This document shows, in pieces, positions 24,101 to 33,666 of a DNA stretch of 64,000 nucleotides. Positions within the stretch are counted from its first letter, which is position 1; every line of letters begins with the position of its first letter. Source of the stretch: Magnaporthiopsis rhizophila (lineage: Eukaryota; Ascomycota; Sordariomycetes; Magnaporthales; Magnaporthaceae); NCBI GenBank assembly GCA_003049465.1, contig PYSS01000066.1:124001-188000 (forward strand), given 5' to 3'. The notes below the pieces were generated by a model that was not told the DNA's origin, ran no database searches, and saw nothing but the letters and a program-made list of their open reading frames with translations. The position numbers and the translations under genes were made by a program.

Positions 24101-24739
24101 GATGAACAACTTCCGTTCCTTTTCCAACAACCCGCAGTACATGCCGCAGCAGAACAGCCCCATGACCGTTCCGCTTCTGCCCTCTCAGTTCCTTCCGGCC
24201 CCGAACGGCCTTGTGGCTGGCGGCCCACAGATGCCAATGTATGCCGGGGCACACCAGCAGTTCGTTCCCCACGGCGGCGCGGCTCCGCCACAGCCGATCC
24301 CCGGATCTACTAGCGGCTACCCCAGTCCGGGTAGGCCGGCCGCGCCCATGATGGCACAGCAAGGCTCCCAGCAGGGGCAGCCGATGTATGGCGTCAGCCC
24401 CAACATGCAGTTCCAGCAGCCCGTGTTCCCGTCGGGCCACCCTCCTCACAGTAAGCGTTACCCAATAATTCCTAGTTGTAATAGTAGCAGATCAGACAAG
24501 CTGACAATTGGGCAACAGTGAACGCGAGGGGCGGCTACAACGGTGCCGGGCCGCACCAGTTTGGGACTAGCCCCCAACAAATGCACAACTATGGAAACCA
24601 GCACCGCAACAACAGCTATGGTGGCAACAACCACAACCACAAGAACTTCCAAGGCCATGGCCAAGGGCCTCAGCAAGCCCACCAGATGCCGGCCGGGCCT
24701 CAGGGCCGCCAGGCGGACGGCCCGGAGGAGGCCAAATGA
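20531..24739 (+). CDS. pbp1: PAB1-binding protein 1 / ataxin-2 homologue
   Basis: Cytoplasmic RNA-granule protein that in this family binds poly(A)-binding protein and acts in poly(A) length control and stress-granule assembly. Six exons: 20531-20682, 20995-21190, 21507-21741, 21820-22192, 22265-24450, 24519-24739; 1,120 aa. Introns are 312, 316, 78, 72 and 68 nt, each with a CTGAC or CTAAC site. Order: disordered N-terminus; Q8 tract at about residues 90-97; Lsm-like SM-ATX domain from 117 (GQRVRISLNTGAEFEGIYA); LsmAD domain about 197-300 (FRTDTAIS, ERLFNVKTNYHENIYTT) followed by YSGVRR and RENKYTPPARR; a long disordered half with a PAM2-like motif near 693 (LNPNSHEFRP) expected to bind the PABP MLLE domain; Q/H/P-rich C-terminus. 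The start ATG has a good context (CACCCATGG). Exon joins all keep frame. Confidence 0.92.
20801..20829. repeat. Poly-A tract inside Pbp1 intron 1
   Basis: A29 run preceded by a (GA)n stretch within the 312-nt first intron of the Pbp1 gene. It helps explain why the intron is much longer than others in the window. Confidence 0.8.
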
Positions 24740-27700
24740 AAGTCCCCTGCCTCCTCCATCTAAGAACGTGTGCAGGCGGAAAACGCCCGTACACATGGTG
24801 TGGACGCCGCGCCCTCCCACATCCACATATCCATTAATGTTGAGCATTGATTCGGGCGCATATCAAAGCCGATCCGGCTATACGCCGGGCCGTTTCAGTG
24901 GCATCACGAATCCAAGGCGACAGAGGAGCGCGAAAGATGGACCGATCAACTTGCCACCCCTTCAATCAGTGCTCGTCTCAGTTGCCCCTCGTCAACTAAA
25001 CGCCACGCGGGATAACATCCTTGTCCAACATGGGGGAAATGCCGCTTGCTACCTAAGCGGGCAGACATCCCCAGTATTTCCCAACACAGACTTTTCCCGC
25101 GCCCACATAGCTGCTAAAACGCATTTGGATTTCCAGGAACACACCAGTCAGTGGTTTCTGTACCTGATGTTGACTCATTTTAAATCGCTGTCAAGATTGG
25201 TAGGCTGGCTAACTTATCAAACGCTTGTTGGATGGGAGCCTGTTGCAGTTGGCCGTGCACCAGAAGTGGTTGAGACCCTAGGTAGTCTTCCCGCCGCAAC
25301 TCCAGGGATGTGGCGGAAAGACGACGAGGTTGTGTTTTGGGTTGTTGTCAGGTCGGAGGGAAGGGAGCTCTCGAGGACGACGGGTGGGAGGGTGGGACAA
25401 GGCGAACTATCTTAGCTCTAGCTTTGGTGAGCTTGGACTTCGATTATCCATCCAAGGGATTTGGCAAGCGTCGGTCGTCGAGAGGCGTATATCTAACCCT
25501 TCCTCTATTGTTCATCTTTACCACCTGCCTTTATCCGCCAACATATCCATCACTGATTATCGACATGCAGTGTATATATGGGCCGTGTGGCGTACACCCC
25601 TTGGCGAGCCATCCCCTAGACCTCTTCTGCTTTCTATCTCGGGTTGGATGTCGGATCTCTCTCTCTCTCTCTCTGTGTGCAATACGGGCAGATCGACCCA
25701 TGGGTCTTTGTTTGGGAGCTTGCCGCTGACGTTGGAGATATGTGGGAAGAGGGATGGTTGAGGGGTGTTTTTGGCAGCAGGATATGATGGACTTGGGAGA
25801 AAATCACAAAAAAAGAAGAAAAAAAATCACAAAATCTTTCTAGGACTGGCGGTTTTCGTCGCTTTCGAACTGCACCTCACTCACATGATGGGTGATGAGT
25901 AGGCGGGCGGGTATGTGTTGAGACGGATAAAGCGGGATGGGCGAATCACGGGGGCCGATGGGGAGGATCGTCCGATGCAATGTACCGTAGACGCGCCGCT
26001 TGGGAGGGGCGAGGAGCTTGCGTGTGCAATTCGGGTTGTCTTGACCCTTTGTCATCCATGGGCATGGGGTCGGCAAGGCAAGGCAAACAGGCAGTTTTTG
26101 TGAACGCCACCCACCCCACCCTTGGATGTGGTGGCCGCCACCCGTATTCGTTTCTTCCAGGTTGTTCTTGTCTAAACCCTTATGCCGGCTTTTAGCCGTT
26201 TGCGTTTGCCATGTTCTTCTTCTCTCGTTTTCTTGATAAACGCCAACCTTGTTTTTCTGTCATGGCATTCTTACCAGGGGGCAGGAATTTACGGTTAACA
26301 TGGGAAAACCCCTCTTGATTTTTTTTTTTTTTTCCCCTTCTTGCCTCCGTGGGAAAACAAGCATTTTGGGTGGAGTTCGGCACCCCTGTGCTGAGATCGG
26401 ACGAGGCTTTCTTTCTGGAGGCGATTGGGCCACCCCCTATTTGAGTGCCTTGTTGTGGGGGAGAGGAGGGAGGGAGCCTGGTGGCGCGTACCTGCCGTTG
26501 TTTCGAGGCTTTTTGTTTCCCTTCTGCTTGCTAGCCGCTTGGTGAACTTTGGATCGTTTGTGTTGCTGCTGCTATTTGAGTTCAGCTGCTGACTTATACT
26601 AGATCTTTACTTTCAACGTCATATATGCTCTATTCCATCGCGTTCTTTTGTACGGCTACATAGTATGGCTGGGTACCAACAAAAGACCATCGATAGAGAG
26701 GGAGCGTGTGCGGAAGACCACCACAGCCAGGTTCCCCATACCCAAACGTTGGGCGCAAACTGCGAGACTCCAGCGGGCTCCGCTCATGTACGCCCGGATT
26801 GCTGGGCAGCCGCGCTTAAACGCTGGAGATGCTGTCGGCGGCCTTGCTTGGGGGACCCTGGCTTTCGGAGGGACAAGGTTAGGTGGCAGCGGAATCGATA
26901 TGGACAGCCACGTTGGAGGTTTGGCAACCGGGGCTCCTCGTAGGGAATCAATCGCGGTCTCGCTAACAGCGCGGCAAGATACCACCTCGCCAAGGGTCGG
27001 TCGGCAAGGGGGAAATCGGAACATCCACTGGCCGCGGGTCGAGGCTGTGTGCTTGCTAGGTAAGATTGTGTTCATGCGCGGCCTGGGGTTGACTCTCTTT
27101 TGCGGGACCATGACGAGTCCGATGTTTGCTTGATCCGAACAATTACAGATGCATCTTTCGAGCACAGGTAACGTAGTATGTGTAATGCGGCATGGGATGC
27201 CAAATGTGTTTCCACTGTTCGTTTCATATTGAGCTCTTTCTGGCCCCAAGTTGGGGATTTGCAGATGGGCTTGACTGCATGCCGCGCGCGTCTGTCTGTG
27301 TGCGTGGCTTTCTCGATCGCTGGGCCGTCGCAGCTTGAGTTGGGTTCTCCAACGCCAGCCAATCGAGCACTGGGTTTGCTGTCGTCGTCCCCCTGAATGA
27401 GCCTCACGGTACCAATGCAAACACGGGCGGGTGGGGGCTGGCCCCACAGCGGTCTTCTCAGGATCCAGGAACGAGGGTCGGGCGATTGGCTGAGAACGAT
27501 CTGGCGCTGTCGCACCAGACGGCCAAGCACCACCATTCTCGCCCACCAGGTACCCACCCGCCTCAGACTGCCGGGTGGCTGATCCTGGCGCGGCTTTTGA
27601 GTGGTTGTTTTCTAACCGACACGAATGTTCTTTTGCTGTGGTTTTCTTCGCCCTTTGCGCCTCACCCTGTGATTATCACCATTTTTCCCTTTGCCCCTCT

Positions 27701-29017
27701 GCCATGCATGCACTGCAGAATGACAGCAAATTTGATGTTTCGTTTCTGCAGATCTCGAGGGGCAGGAGGCAGGGGGCTTCTGGAAACGGCCGCTGGGTTT
27801 GTGATGGCCAAGGTGTGCTATGCGCCAATGAAATCGGCAGCAGTCGGTCTGAGCGCTACATCTGCGTGCCGCCATCGGGTCGCGTTGCACGAACGAATGG
27901 TCCAAAGTGGCAGTTACAGGCAACGCCCTCGTCTGCTCCTTCCCAAACCAGCACAGCATTTTTGTGGTCCACATTGGGAGGGCGCCCAGTTTGCTATCAC
28001 CTTCCGTCTCTCCTGTCGATCGCTGCGGGACCACGGGACGAGAAAAAAAAAAAGCACAGCAAAAGAAGGAAACAAGTTGTTTCCCTCACCTCGCAGAACC
28101 AGTCTTTTTTGCCTCCTTCTCCACACTTGGCTCTAGTCCGTCATGCATCAATCCCATCACCCCTCCGTGCCACGCACTCGTTCTCACTCGGCAAACTACG
28201 GCGGGACGCTGCGACAAGGACAAGGTTCTCGTCTTCTTTTTGCGGGCCCCTGTACTTAGTACCTAGTCGCCCCCCCCTGTCTCCATTCTCGCGCGGGTAC
28301 GGGAGGCAGCCACACACAGCCTGTGGTTCCTCGGCGGGGCTAGCATTTCCTGTCCAGGGCGGCGGGCAACCTGGTGCCGTAGCCAGGCACATTCCAACCG
28401 CCAGCCAGCCAGTCCGGACATGCAGTGCTGCGGCTGGCTATTGGACCACACTGAGGGGCGGTCGGCCGAGCAGAGGAGTCATCCGGTTGGCTTACATATG
28501 CGGCCTTGGAGGTTGAGATGGCGGACAAAGCGAGTATAAACCAGCTCCATCTCCTCCTCTGCTCCCCTCCTGCTTGTTTGCCTTTTCTCCACGAGACATC
28601 GGATAGAAGTTTCTACTCACCGGTGGCTGACTTTCTGCGGGGTTCTTTTTTTTCCACCTTTCGCTTTGCTTCTTTTCTGCCTTTCCATTCTTCTCGGCTC
28701 TATTGTCCTACGAGACACAAACGCTCTCTCGCCATCCTATTCTTCTCTATTCATTGTCCAGTGGGCTTATTGTTGTGCACCCTGAACAAAGAGATCGAGC
28801 CTGGTTTGCTCTTCGCCATACGTCCAAATCTGCGACTTGGACTTGTTTGCTTCTTCTTCAAGCCCACTGCCTTGTGTATAAAAAAAAACGCTTGGCTGCC
28901 TTCTATTCCACGTTTTCTTTCGACCACCGCAACCGAGACTGCAAGAGTCATCTCAGCTTTCAGCCCATCACTACATCGCAAATCACCACATCAGACCAAC
29001 TCACTCACAACATCACG
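24740..29017. other. Intergenic region upstream of LPMO gene
   Basis: About 4.3 kb with no supported gene. It contains a (TC)n run at 25656-25674 and pyrimidine-rich promoter DNA from about 28.5 kb. Long open frames, such as minus-strand 26656-27546, have no domain, signal peptide or matching introns and are regarded as chance. Confidence 0.45.
28877..28883 (+). promoter_or_regulatory. Probable TATA box of LPMO gene
   Basis: TATAAAA followed by further A residues lies 141 bp upstream of the LPMO start codon, after a C/T-rich stretch. Spacing and context suit a strongly regulated secreted-enzyme promoter. Motif evidence only. Confidence 0.45.
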
Positions 29018-30520
29018 ATGCCTTCCTTCTTCACAGCAGCCACACTCCTCGCGCTGGCCGCGACGGTGGTCCAGGGCCACATGGAGATGTCGTACCCTCC
29101 GCCGCTCCGCTCCAAGTTCAACACGTTCGCCACCACCAAGGACTCGGACATGACTGCCCCTCTCTCGCCCTCGGGCGCCAACTACCCGTGCAAGGGCTAC
29201 CTCTCGGACCTTGGCACCCCGGGCGGCAAGCCGGTCGTCACCTTCACTCCTGGCCAGAAGAGCAACATGACCATCGTCGGCGGCGCGGCCCACAACGGCG
29301 GCTCGTGCCAGGCCTCGCTCTCATTCGACAAGGGCAAGACCTTCACCGTCATCCAGTCCATCATCGGCGACTGCCCCGTCAACGGCGGCTCCAGCTTCGA
29401 TTTCACCATCCCCGACGACGCCCCCACTGGTGACGCCGTCTTCGCCTGGTCGTGGTCCAACAAGGTCGGCAACGCCGAGTTTTACATGAACTGCGCGAGC
29501 GTCACCATCGGCGGTGCCAAGAACAAGATTCGCGGCATGCCCCGTCCCCGCGCCGCCGTCGCCTTCTCTGCCCGCCCCGCCATGTTCGTGTCCAACATCG
29601 GCAACGGCTGCAAGACGGAGAACATGGTTGTTGACTACCCGAACCCCGGCCCGGACGTGACCCGCAACGGACAGGCGACTGCTCCCTCGTGCGACGGCGG
29701 TGCCGGTAAGGGCCCTGGCGGTGGTGCTCCCGGTGGTGGCAACGGTGGTGCTCCCGGCGGTGGTAACGGTGGTGGCAACGGCGGCGGCAACGGCGGCGCT
29801 CCTGGAAACGGCGCTGGATCTGGCAAGCCCTCTGCTGCTCCCAGCGGCGGAAACGGTGGTGGCGCCGCTCCCACGGGTGCTCCCTCTGCTCCCGCTGGCG
29901 CTCCGGCGGTTTCCAAGCCTGTCGCCACCCCGACCTCGACTGCTCCTGCAAAGTCGACTCCTACTCCTGGGTATGTTACTTCTTCCCCCCCGCCTATAAG
30001 TACCTTCCTTCCGGGCACGAACCCAACATCTATCGTGCTCATCCCTATTGACACAACGGCTCCCAGCGGTGGCAACGGTGGCCCTAAAGTGCCTGGCGGC
30101 GTCTTCATCACCGCGTCTCCCAGCGGCGGCAACTCGGCGGCCCCGACTGACACGCCCAAGCCCTCGGCCACAACCTCCAAGGCCGCTGGCGGCACGGGTG
30201 CGCCCGCTATCCCTGCCCAGCCGGCTGCCCCCACGGGCTCTCCCGCCCCAGCCCCCGGTGCTCCTGCTCCTGGAACTGGCAACGGCGGCGGTTCTTCGGC
30301 TGGCCAGATGAGCGGCAAGTGCAGCGACGAGGGTGCCTACAACTGCATCAACGGCTCCAGCTTCCAGCGTTGCGCCTCCGGCAGTTGGAGCGTGCCCATC
30401 CCCATGGCGCCCGGCACGACATGCACCGTCGGCCAGTCCAACGTCCTGAACATCGCCAAGCGCCGCTTCCGCCGCGGAGGCCCTCGCCGGGTCGACACGG
30501 CTTGGGAGCGTGCCGACTAA
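29018..30520 (+). CDS. AA11 lytic polysaccharide monooxygenase with C-terminal Cys module
   Basis: Copper enzyme that in family AA11 oxidatively cleaves chitin. Encoded as one open frame of 500 aa. The signal peptide ends in VVQG so the mature protein begins with His21, the first copper ligand; the second His lies in GGAAHNGGSCQAS, and AEFYMNCASVTI supplies the axial Tyr, all in AA11 order. The catalytic domain ends near residue 230. A long Gly/Ala/Pro/Ser/Thr linker follows, then a C-terminal module (CSDEGAYNCINGSSFQRC..GTTC) resembling the X278-type module found on AA11 proteins, and a basic tail. The upstream in-frame extension is rejected because the ATG at 29018 begins the signal peptide. 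A possible 96-nt in-frame intron in the linker (29971-30066, GTATGT..CAG) would shorten the protein by 32 residues without changing frame. Confidence 0.92.
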   Translation: MPSFFTAATLLALAATVVQGHMEMSYPPPLRSKFNTFATTKDSDMTAPLSPSGANYPCKGYLSDLGTPGGKPVVTFTPGQKSNMTIVGGAAHNGGSCQASLSFDKGKTFTVIQSIIGDCPVNGGSSFDFTIPDDAPTGDAVFAWSWSNKVGNAEFYMNCASVTIGGAKNKIRGMPRPRAAVAFSARPAMFVSNIGNGCKTENMVVDYPNPGPDVTRNGQATAPSCDGGAGKGPGGGAPGGGNGGAPGGGNGGGNGGGNGGAPGNGAGSGKPSAAPSGGNGGGAAPTGAPSAPAGAPAVSKPVATPTSTAPAKSTPTPGYVTSSPPPISTFLPGTNPTSIVLIPIDTTAPSGGNGGPKVPGGVFITASPSGGNSAAPTDTPKPSATTSKAAGGTGAPAIPAQPAAPTGSPAPAPGAPAPGTGNGGGSSAGQMSGKCSDEGAYNCINGSSFQRCASGSWSVPIPMAPGTTCTVGQSNVLNIAKRRFRRGGPRRVDTAWERAD

Positions 30521-31132
30521 GAGAACGGACTCGACCTACACAGGGGTCGCAAGCAACAGTCGAGGCAGCCTCCCTCTTTCGGGCTGACTGAGATTTGAGG
30601 ATACCGGGCCTGAGGCTCGACCTTCTTCACACTTCACTTCTTTTCACACTCGTTATCATGAACCCCATTTCTTTTTCTCACTTATTCATGATTGCCTCTG
30701 GCGGTACAGGTAAACGGAACGTGCCAGGGCGTGCCTTTGGAGGGCGAGCATATCTCGGCTCTTGGTGCATTTCATGGCGTTGGAGGTACACGGAACAAAC
30801 TTTGATGACCACTCATTGGTCTTTTCTTATATCGTCTTTCTCACGATTCTCCTGTATATAGAGAAGGTCTTCTCGTCAACCTTGCGGTCTTTCGGGGGCT
30901 GGCAGGAATCACATACTATAAACCAAGGGATATATGCTCTCATTACGAATGAACTATCATGTGATATGACTCGATGATAAGTACGGCCGCAGTTGGACTT
31001 GCGATCACAGTCGGGGATGCAGTTGGTGCCGCAGACTGGTAAAAGACGGTCGTGTTGATCCGGCGTCAGCATGCGACTTTTTGACATCACCCAAGAGATG
31101 CTTTTCCTTCTTTCGCGGGCTTCTGTTTACAG

Positions 31133-31495
31133 CCAGGGCCGAAGCCACAGTTCCCCCACTTGCTACAACATCCCTCTGCGTATCTGCTCGTCGGACTGCA
31201 GCCTGGGCGGCGAGTACTCCAAGTGCGGCGGCCCCTGGGTAACACGGAAATCCCGCCGGTCGCCCCGCTCTGCGTGTCCGGGGAGAGCTGCACGACCCAG
31301 CCGAGGGGCACGTGCGAGTCCATCTCGGCGGCCCACGGCATCTCGTCAGCCTCGCTCTACATGGGGAACCAGGACCGGGTGCCGGACTGCGGCGAAGTCG
31401 ACGCGGGCGTCTCCATCTGCATCCCGCCGCCGTGCACCACGTACAAGGTCCTTCTGTCGAATACGTGCGGCGCCATCAAGGGGCCGTTGTCCTAG
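31133..31495 (+). pseudogene. LysM-domain gene remnant
   Basis: Two cysteine-rich coding segments in different plus-strand frames. The first (about 31133-31236) includes CYNIPLRICSSDCSLGG. The second (about 31240-31495) includes GTCESISAAHGISSASLY, then MGNQDRVPDC and ICIPPPCTTYKV, a near-complete fungal LysM unit with its cysteine spacing, then the opening of a second LysM that hits a stop after GAIKGPLS. LysM modules bind chitin oligomers and occur in secreted fungal effectors and cell-wall proteins. No signal peptide is found, the frame change near 31237 lacks a convincing intron, and the end is truncated, so this looks like a decayed gene; an undetected intron could rescue part of it. Confidence 0.5.
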
Positions 31496-31590
31496 CTCGG
31501 TCTCGGTCTCGGCTTAGGGCACTGCTGTTCCCACCTTTGCTGCGGATGAGCCTGGGAGCACTGCTACTAGGGAAAACTGCGAATGCCAAA

Positions 31591-31618
31591 GGTAGGTAGG
31601 TAGGTAGGTAGGTAGGTT
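31591..31618. repeat. (GTAG)n microsatellite
   Basis: Tetranucleotide repeat of about seven units between the LysM remnant and the following unassigned region. Confidence 0.85.
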
Positions 31619-33159
31619 GGTACCTAGAACAGAGACAGTGAATGATACACCTATATCGAACCGAGTGCCAAGGAATATCCCATTGCCAAAAAGACCAGGG
31701 CCCTCGGGTTTCAAGCCGCCATGCGGACCGGCCCGGGATTTTGTATCTGTATGGACAATTCGAGCCGTACGTGGTCACGAGTTGAATGGGGTTGAGAAAA
31801 AGATGTGGATGGCGTTCGCCTCTTATACTTGGGGGCAGGCAGTCCAAGCACTCGACGCACAACCCCACAACAGCACACATCTGGTCCAGTAAGAGAACCA
31901 CATACAGCTACGGCCCCGCCACTACTGTGTAATGCTATCGTTCGTAAAAGCGAGGGTGCTATGGTCGATGGGGAGCGTTGCGATCTCATTGATGACCGGG
32001 TGGATATTGTGCTCTTTGTGGGAGAACTGGGCCTTGTGCCAGTGGCCTTCAACCGCGGTATAGATTTCCTGATGACTGCAACTGCCTCCCCGGTTCTATA
32101 TGAGCATCTGGCGCTTGTGTGCCGACGGTTGAAGTCTGTGTTGATCAAGGACGAGCGGTCGATCGGTCGCGCATCTTTCCGTCCCCGTTGGCGAAAACCA
32201 CGCAGGTTTCGAAGTTTGAACTTCGACAGTCGACCATGTCGTCGAGGTGGACAAGACCTGCAATCTTCGATAGAAGCCTGCATCTTCCCGGCATCTTGGG
32301 CCCAGGAATCTGGCTGCCACTCCAGGTTCGAAGGCTCGAGCGATCCAGAACCCTACCCAAGTCTCAAGTCTCGTGTAGTGACTAAACCACAAGGATAGAT
32401 GGCATACCCTACCGGTTAGAAGAAGCGCGCCGTTTTCTTATGCCCACGATGCTTATCCGTGCGCACATTCGAACTCACCGTCTCGATGTGCTGTTGGCGG
32501 TGGATGGGAACGGAAAAGAGGGCCCTATGACAATTCTCTAGGAAAAAATGACCAGAGCGCAGCACACAACGAGTGAACAAAGCAGTGCCGCCGTATGAAA
32601 AGAGGAAACTGGAAAAAGAGAAGGCTGCACACGACAGCGACGGCCCATGTGTGTCACGCACGAAGGCAGAAGGTTTCACCCTTGGCCACGCCCACGGTCT
32701 ACGAAATGAATCACGTAAGGAGACATGGAAACTCGATGCAAATGTATACCAATCATTACATTGACACCGAACCTAGTTATTTTTTCCTCGTCCCAAGTCC
32801 ATAACCATTTATCGTCCATCGTAAGAATAGCACATCGCAGAGCAGTCGCCGCCGAGCGAGCGAGGGATGATTCTGTGGCTTTTTGTTTGCCCAAGGGTGG
32901 GGACCATTCTTGTTTGTGCCATCTTGTGTTTCTGTCCTGTTGGTCCTCGCGTCAAGACTCGGGTAAAGAAAGCCTAGTTGCTGAAGATGGGTGGAGATCA
33001 TCATAGCTGCCTCAAGCCGTGTCCCGCGGTGTACCAGAGAGACCCGCTCTAGGTCAGATCAGATCGATTCCCAAGACGTGATCCATGAGATGTGGAAGAC
33101 GACCAAGCCCAGGTCCTTCCCAACGCCTAGCCACCCAGACCGCAGCGGGCCCCACCCGT

Positions 33160-33666
33160 TTACAGGTCCTCGCAGTAGTCGATGGTGGTGGTGACAGTGA
33201 CGGTGGGCGTGGGGGCGGTGGTGATGGTACCGGTGATGCTGAAGCAGCTGCAGGCCGAAGCGTAGGCCGGAGCACCCGAGCACTGGGTGGCGTAGGCGGG
33301 CAGGGCCGAGGGGACGACGGTAGCCTGGCGGATCTCCAGGGCGCCGTCGCGCTTGGCAACTATGGTGCCCTCAGCCTCGACGGTAACGGTGACGGTGCTT
33401 ACACAACGGCGGAACGAGTTAGTTTGCTGTGTTACCAAGCACGAAAAAAGAAGCACAGCGGGGGTTATTATTGTAGCTTACGCCGGCGCAGGAGTGACGG
33501 TCGTCCTCAGGAAGCTGGAGCAGTCGGCCGAGCGCAGCGACACGGCAGGGAGCCCGGCGCGGGTGCCGGTGATGGCACGGTTGCAGTTGTTGCCGGCACA
33601 CTCGCGCTTCTCCACCACGCCGGCAACGGCCAGGGACGCGACGGACAGGACGACGGCGACCTTCAT
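33160..33666 (-). CDS. Small secreted cysteine-containing protein
   Basis: Predicted secreted protein of 140 aa, exons 33666-33482 and 33397-33160 with an 84-nt intron (GTAAGC, CTAAC branch site, TAAG acceptor). The first 16 residues form a signal peptide followed by a KR dibasic site (VVEKRECAGNNCNRA). The mature part has seven cysteines (CAGNNC, SADCSSF, QCSGA, ACSCFS, DYC) and Thr/Val/Pro-rich segments (TAPTPTVTVTT) that could be O-glycosylated. I recognise the CAGNNCNRAITGTR opening as a recurring small secreted protein type of filamentous fungi, without known function. A TATATAT lies about 137 bp upstream. The exon join depends on the unusual TAAG acceptor; the alternative ACAG acceptor gives an early stop. 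Confidence 0.78.

Larger units (their letters stand above)
30521..33159. other. Intergenic region with LysM remnant
   Basis: About 2.6 kb holding a LysM-like remnant and a GTAG microsatellite, annotated separately. Open frames at 31711-32398 on both strands are unrecognised and overlap each other, so they are not called. Confidence 0.45.

Noticed and set aside
26656..27546. 296-codon minus-strand open frame
   Set aside because: No recognisable motif, odd composition, and overlapping frames on the other strand of similar quality; considered chance in GC-rich DNA.
28703..29017. In-frame upstream extension of the LPMO ORF
   Set aside because: The ATG at 29018 starts a clear signal peptide ending just before the copper-binding His; the upstream part is promoter with a TATA box.
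31711..32398. Overlapping open frames of about 190 codons on both strands
   Set aside because: Neither has a known motif, signal peptide or convincing start, and each is the shadow of the other.
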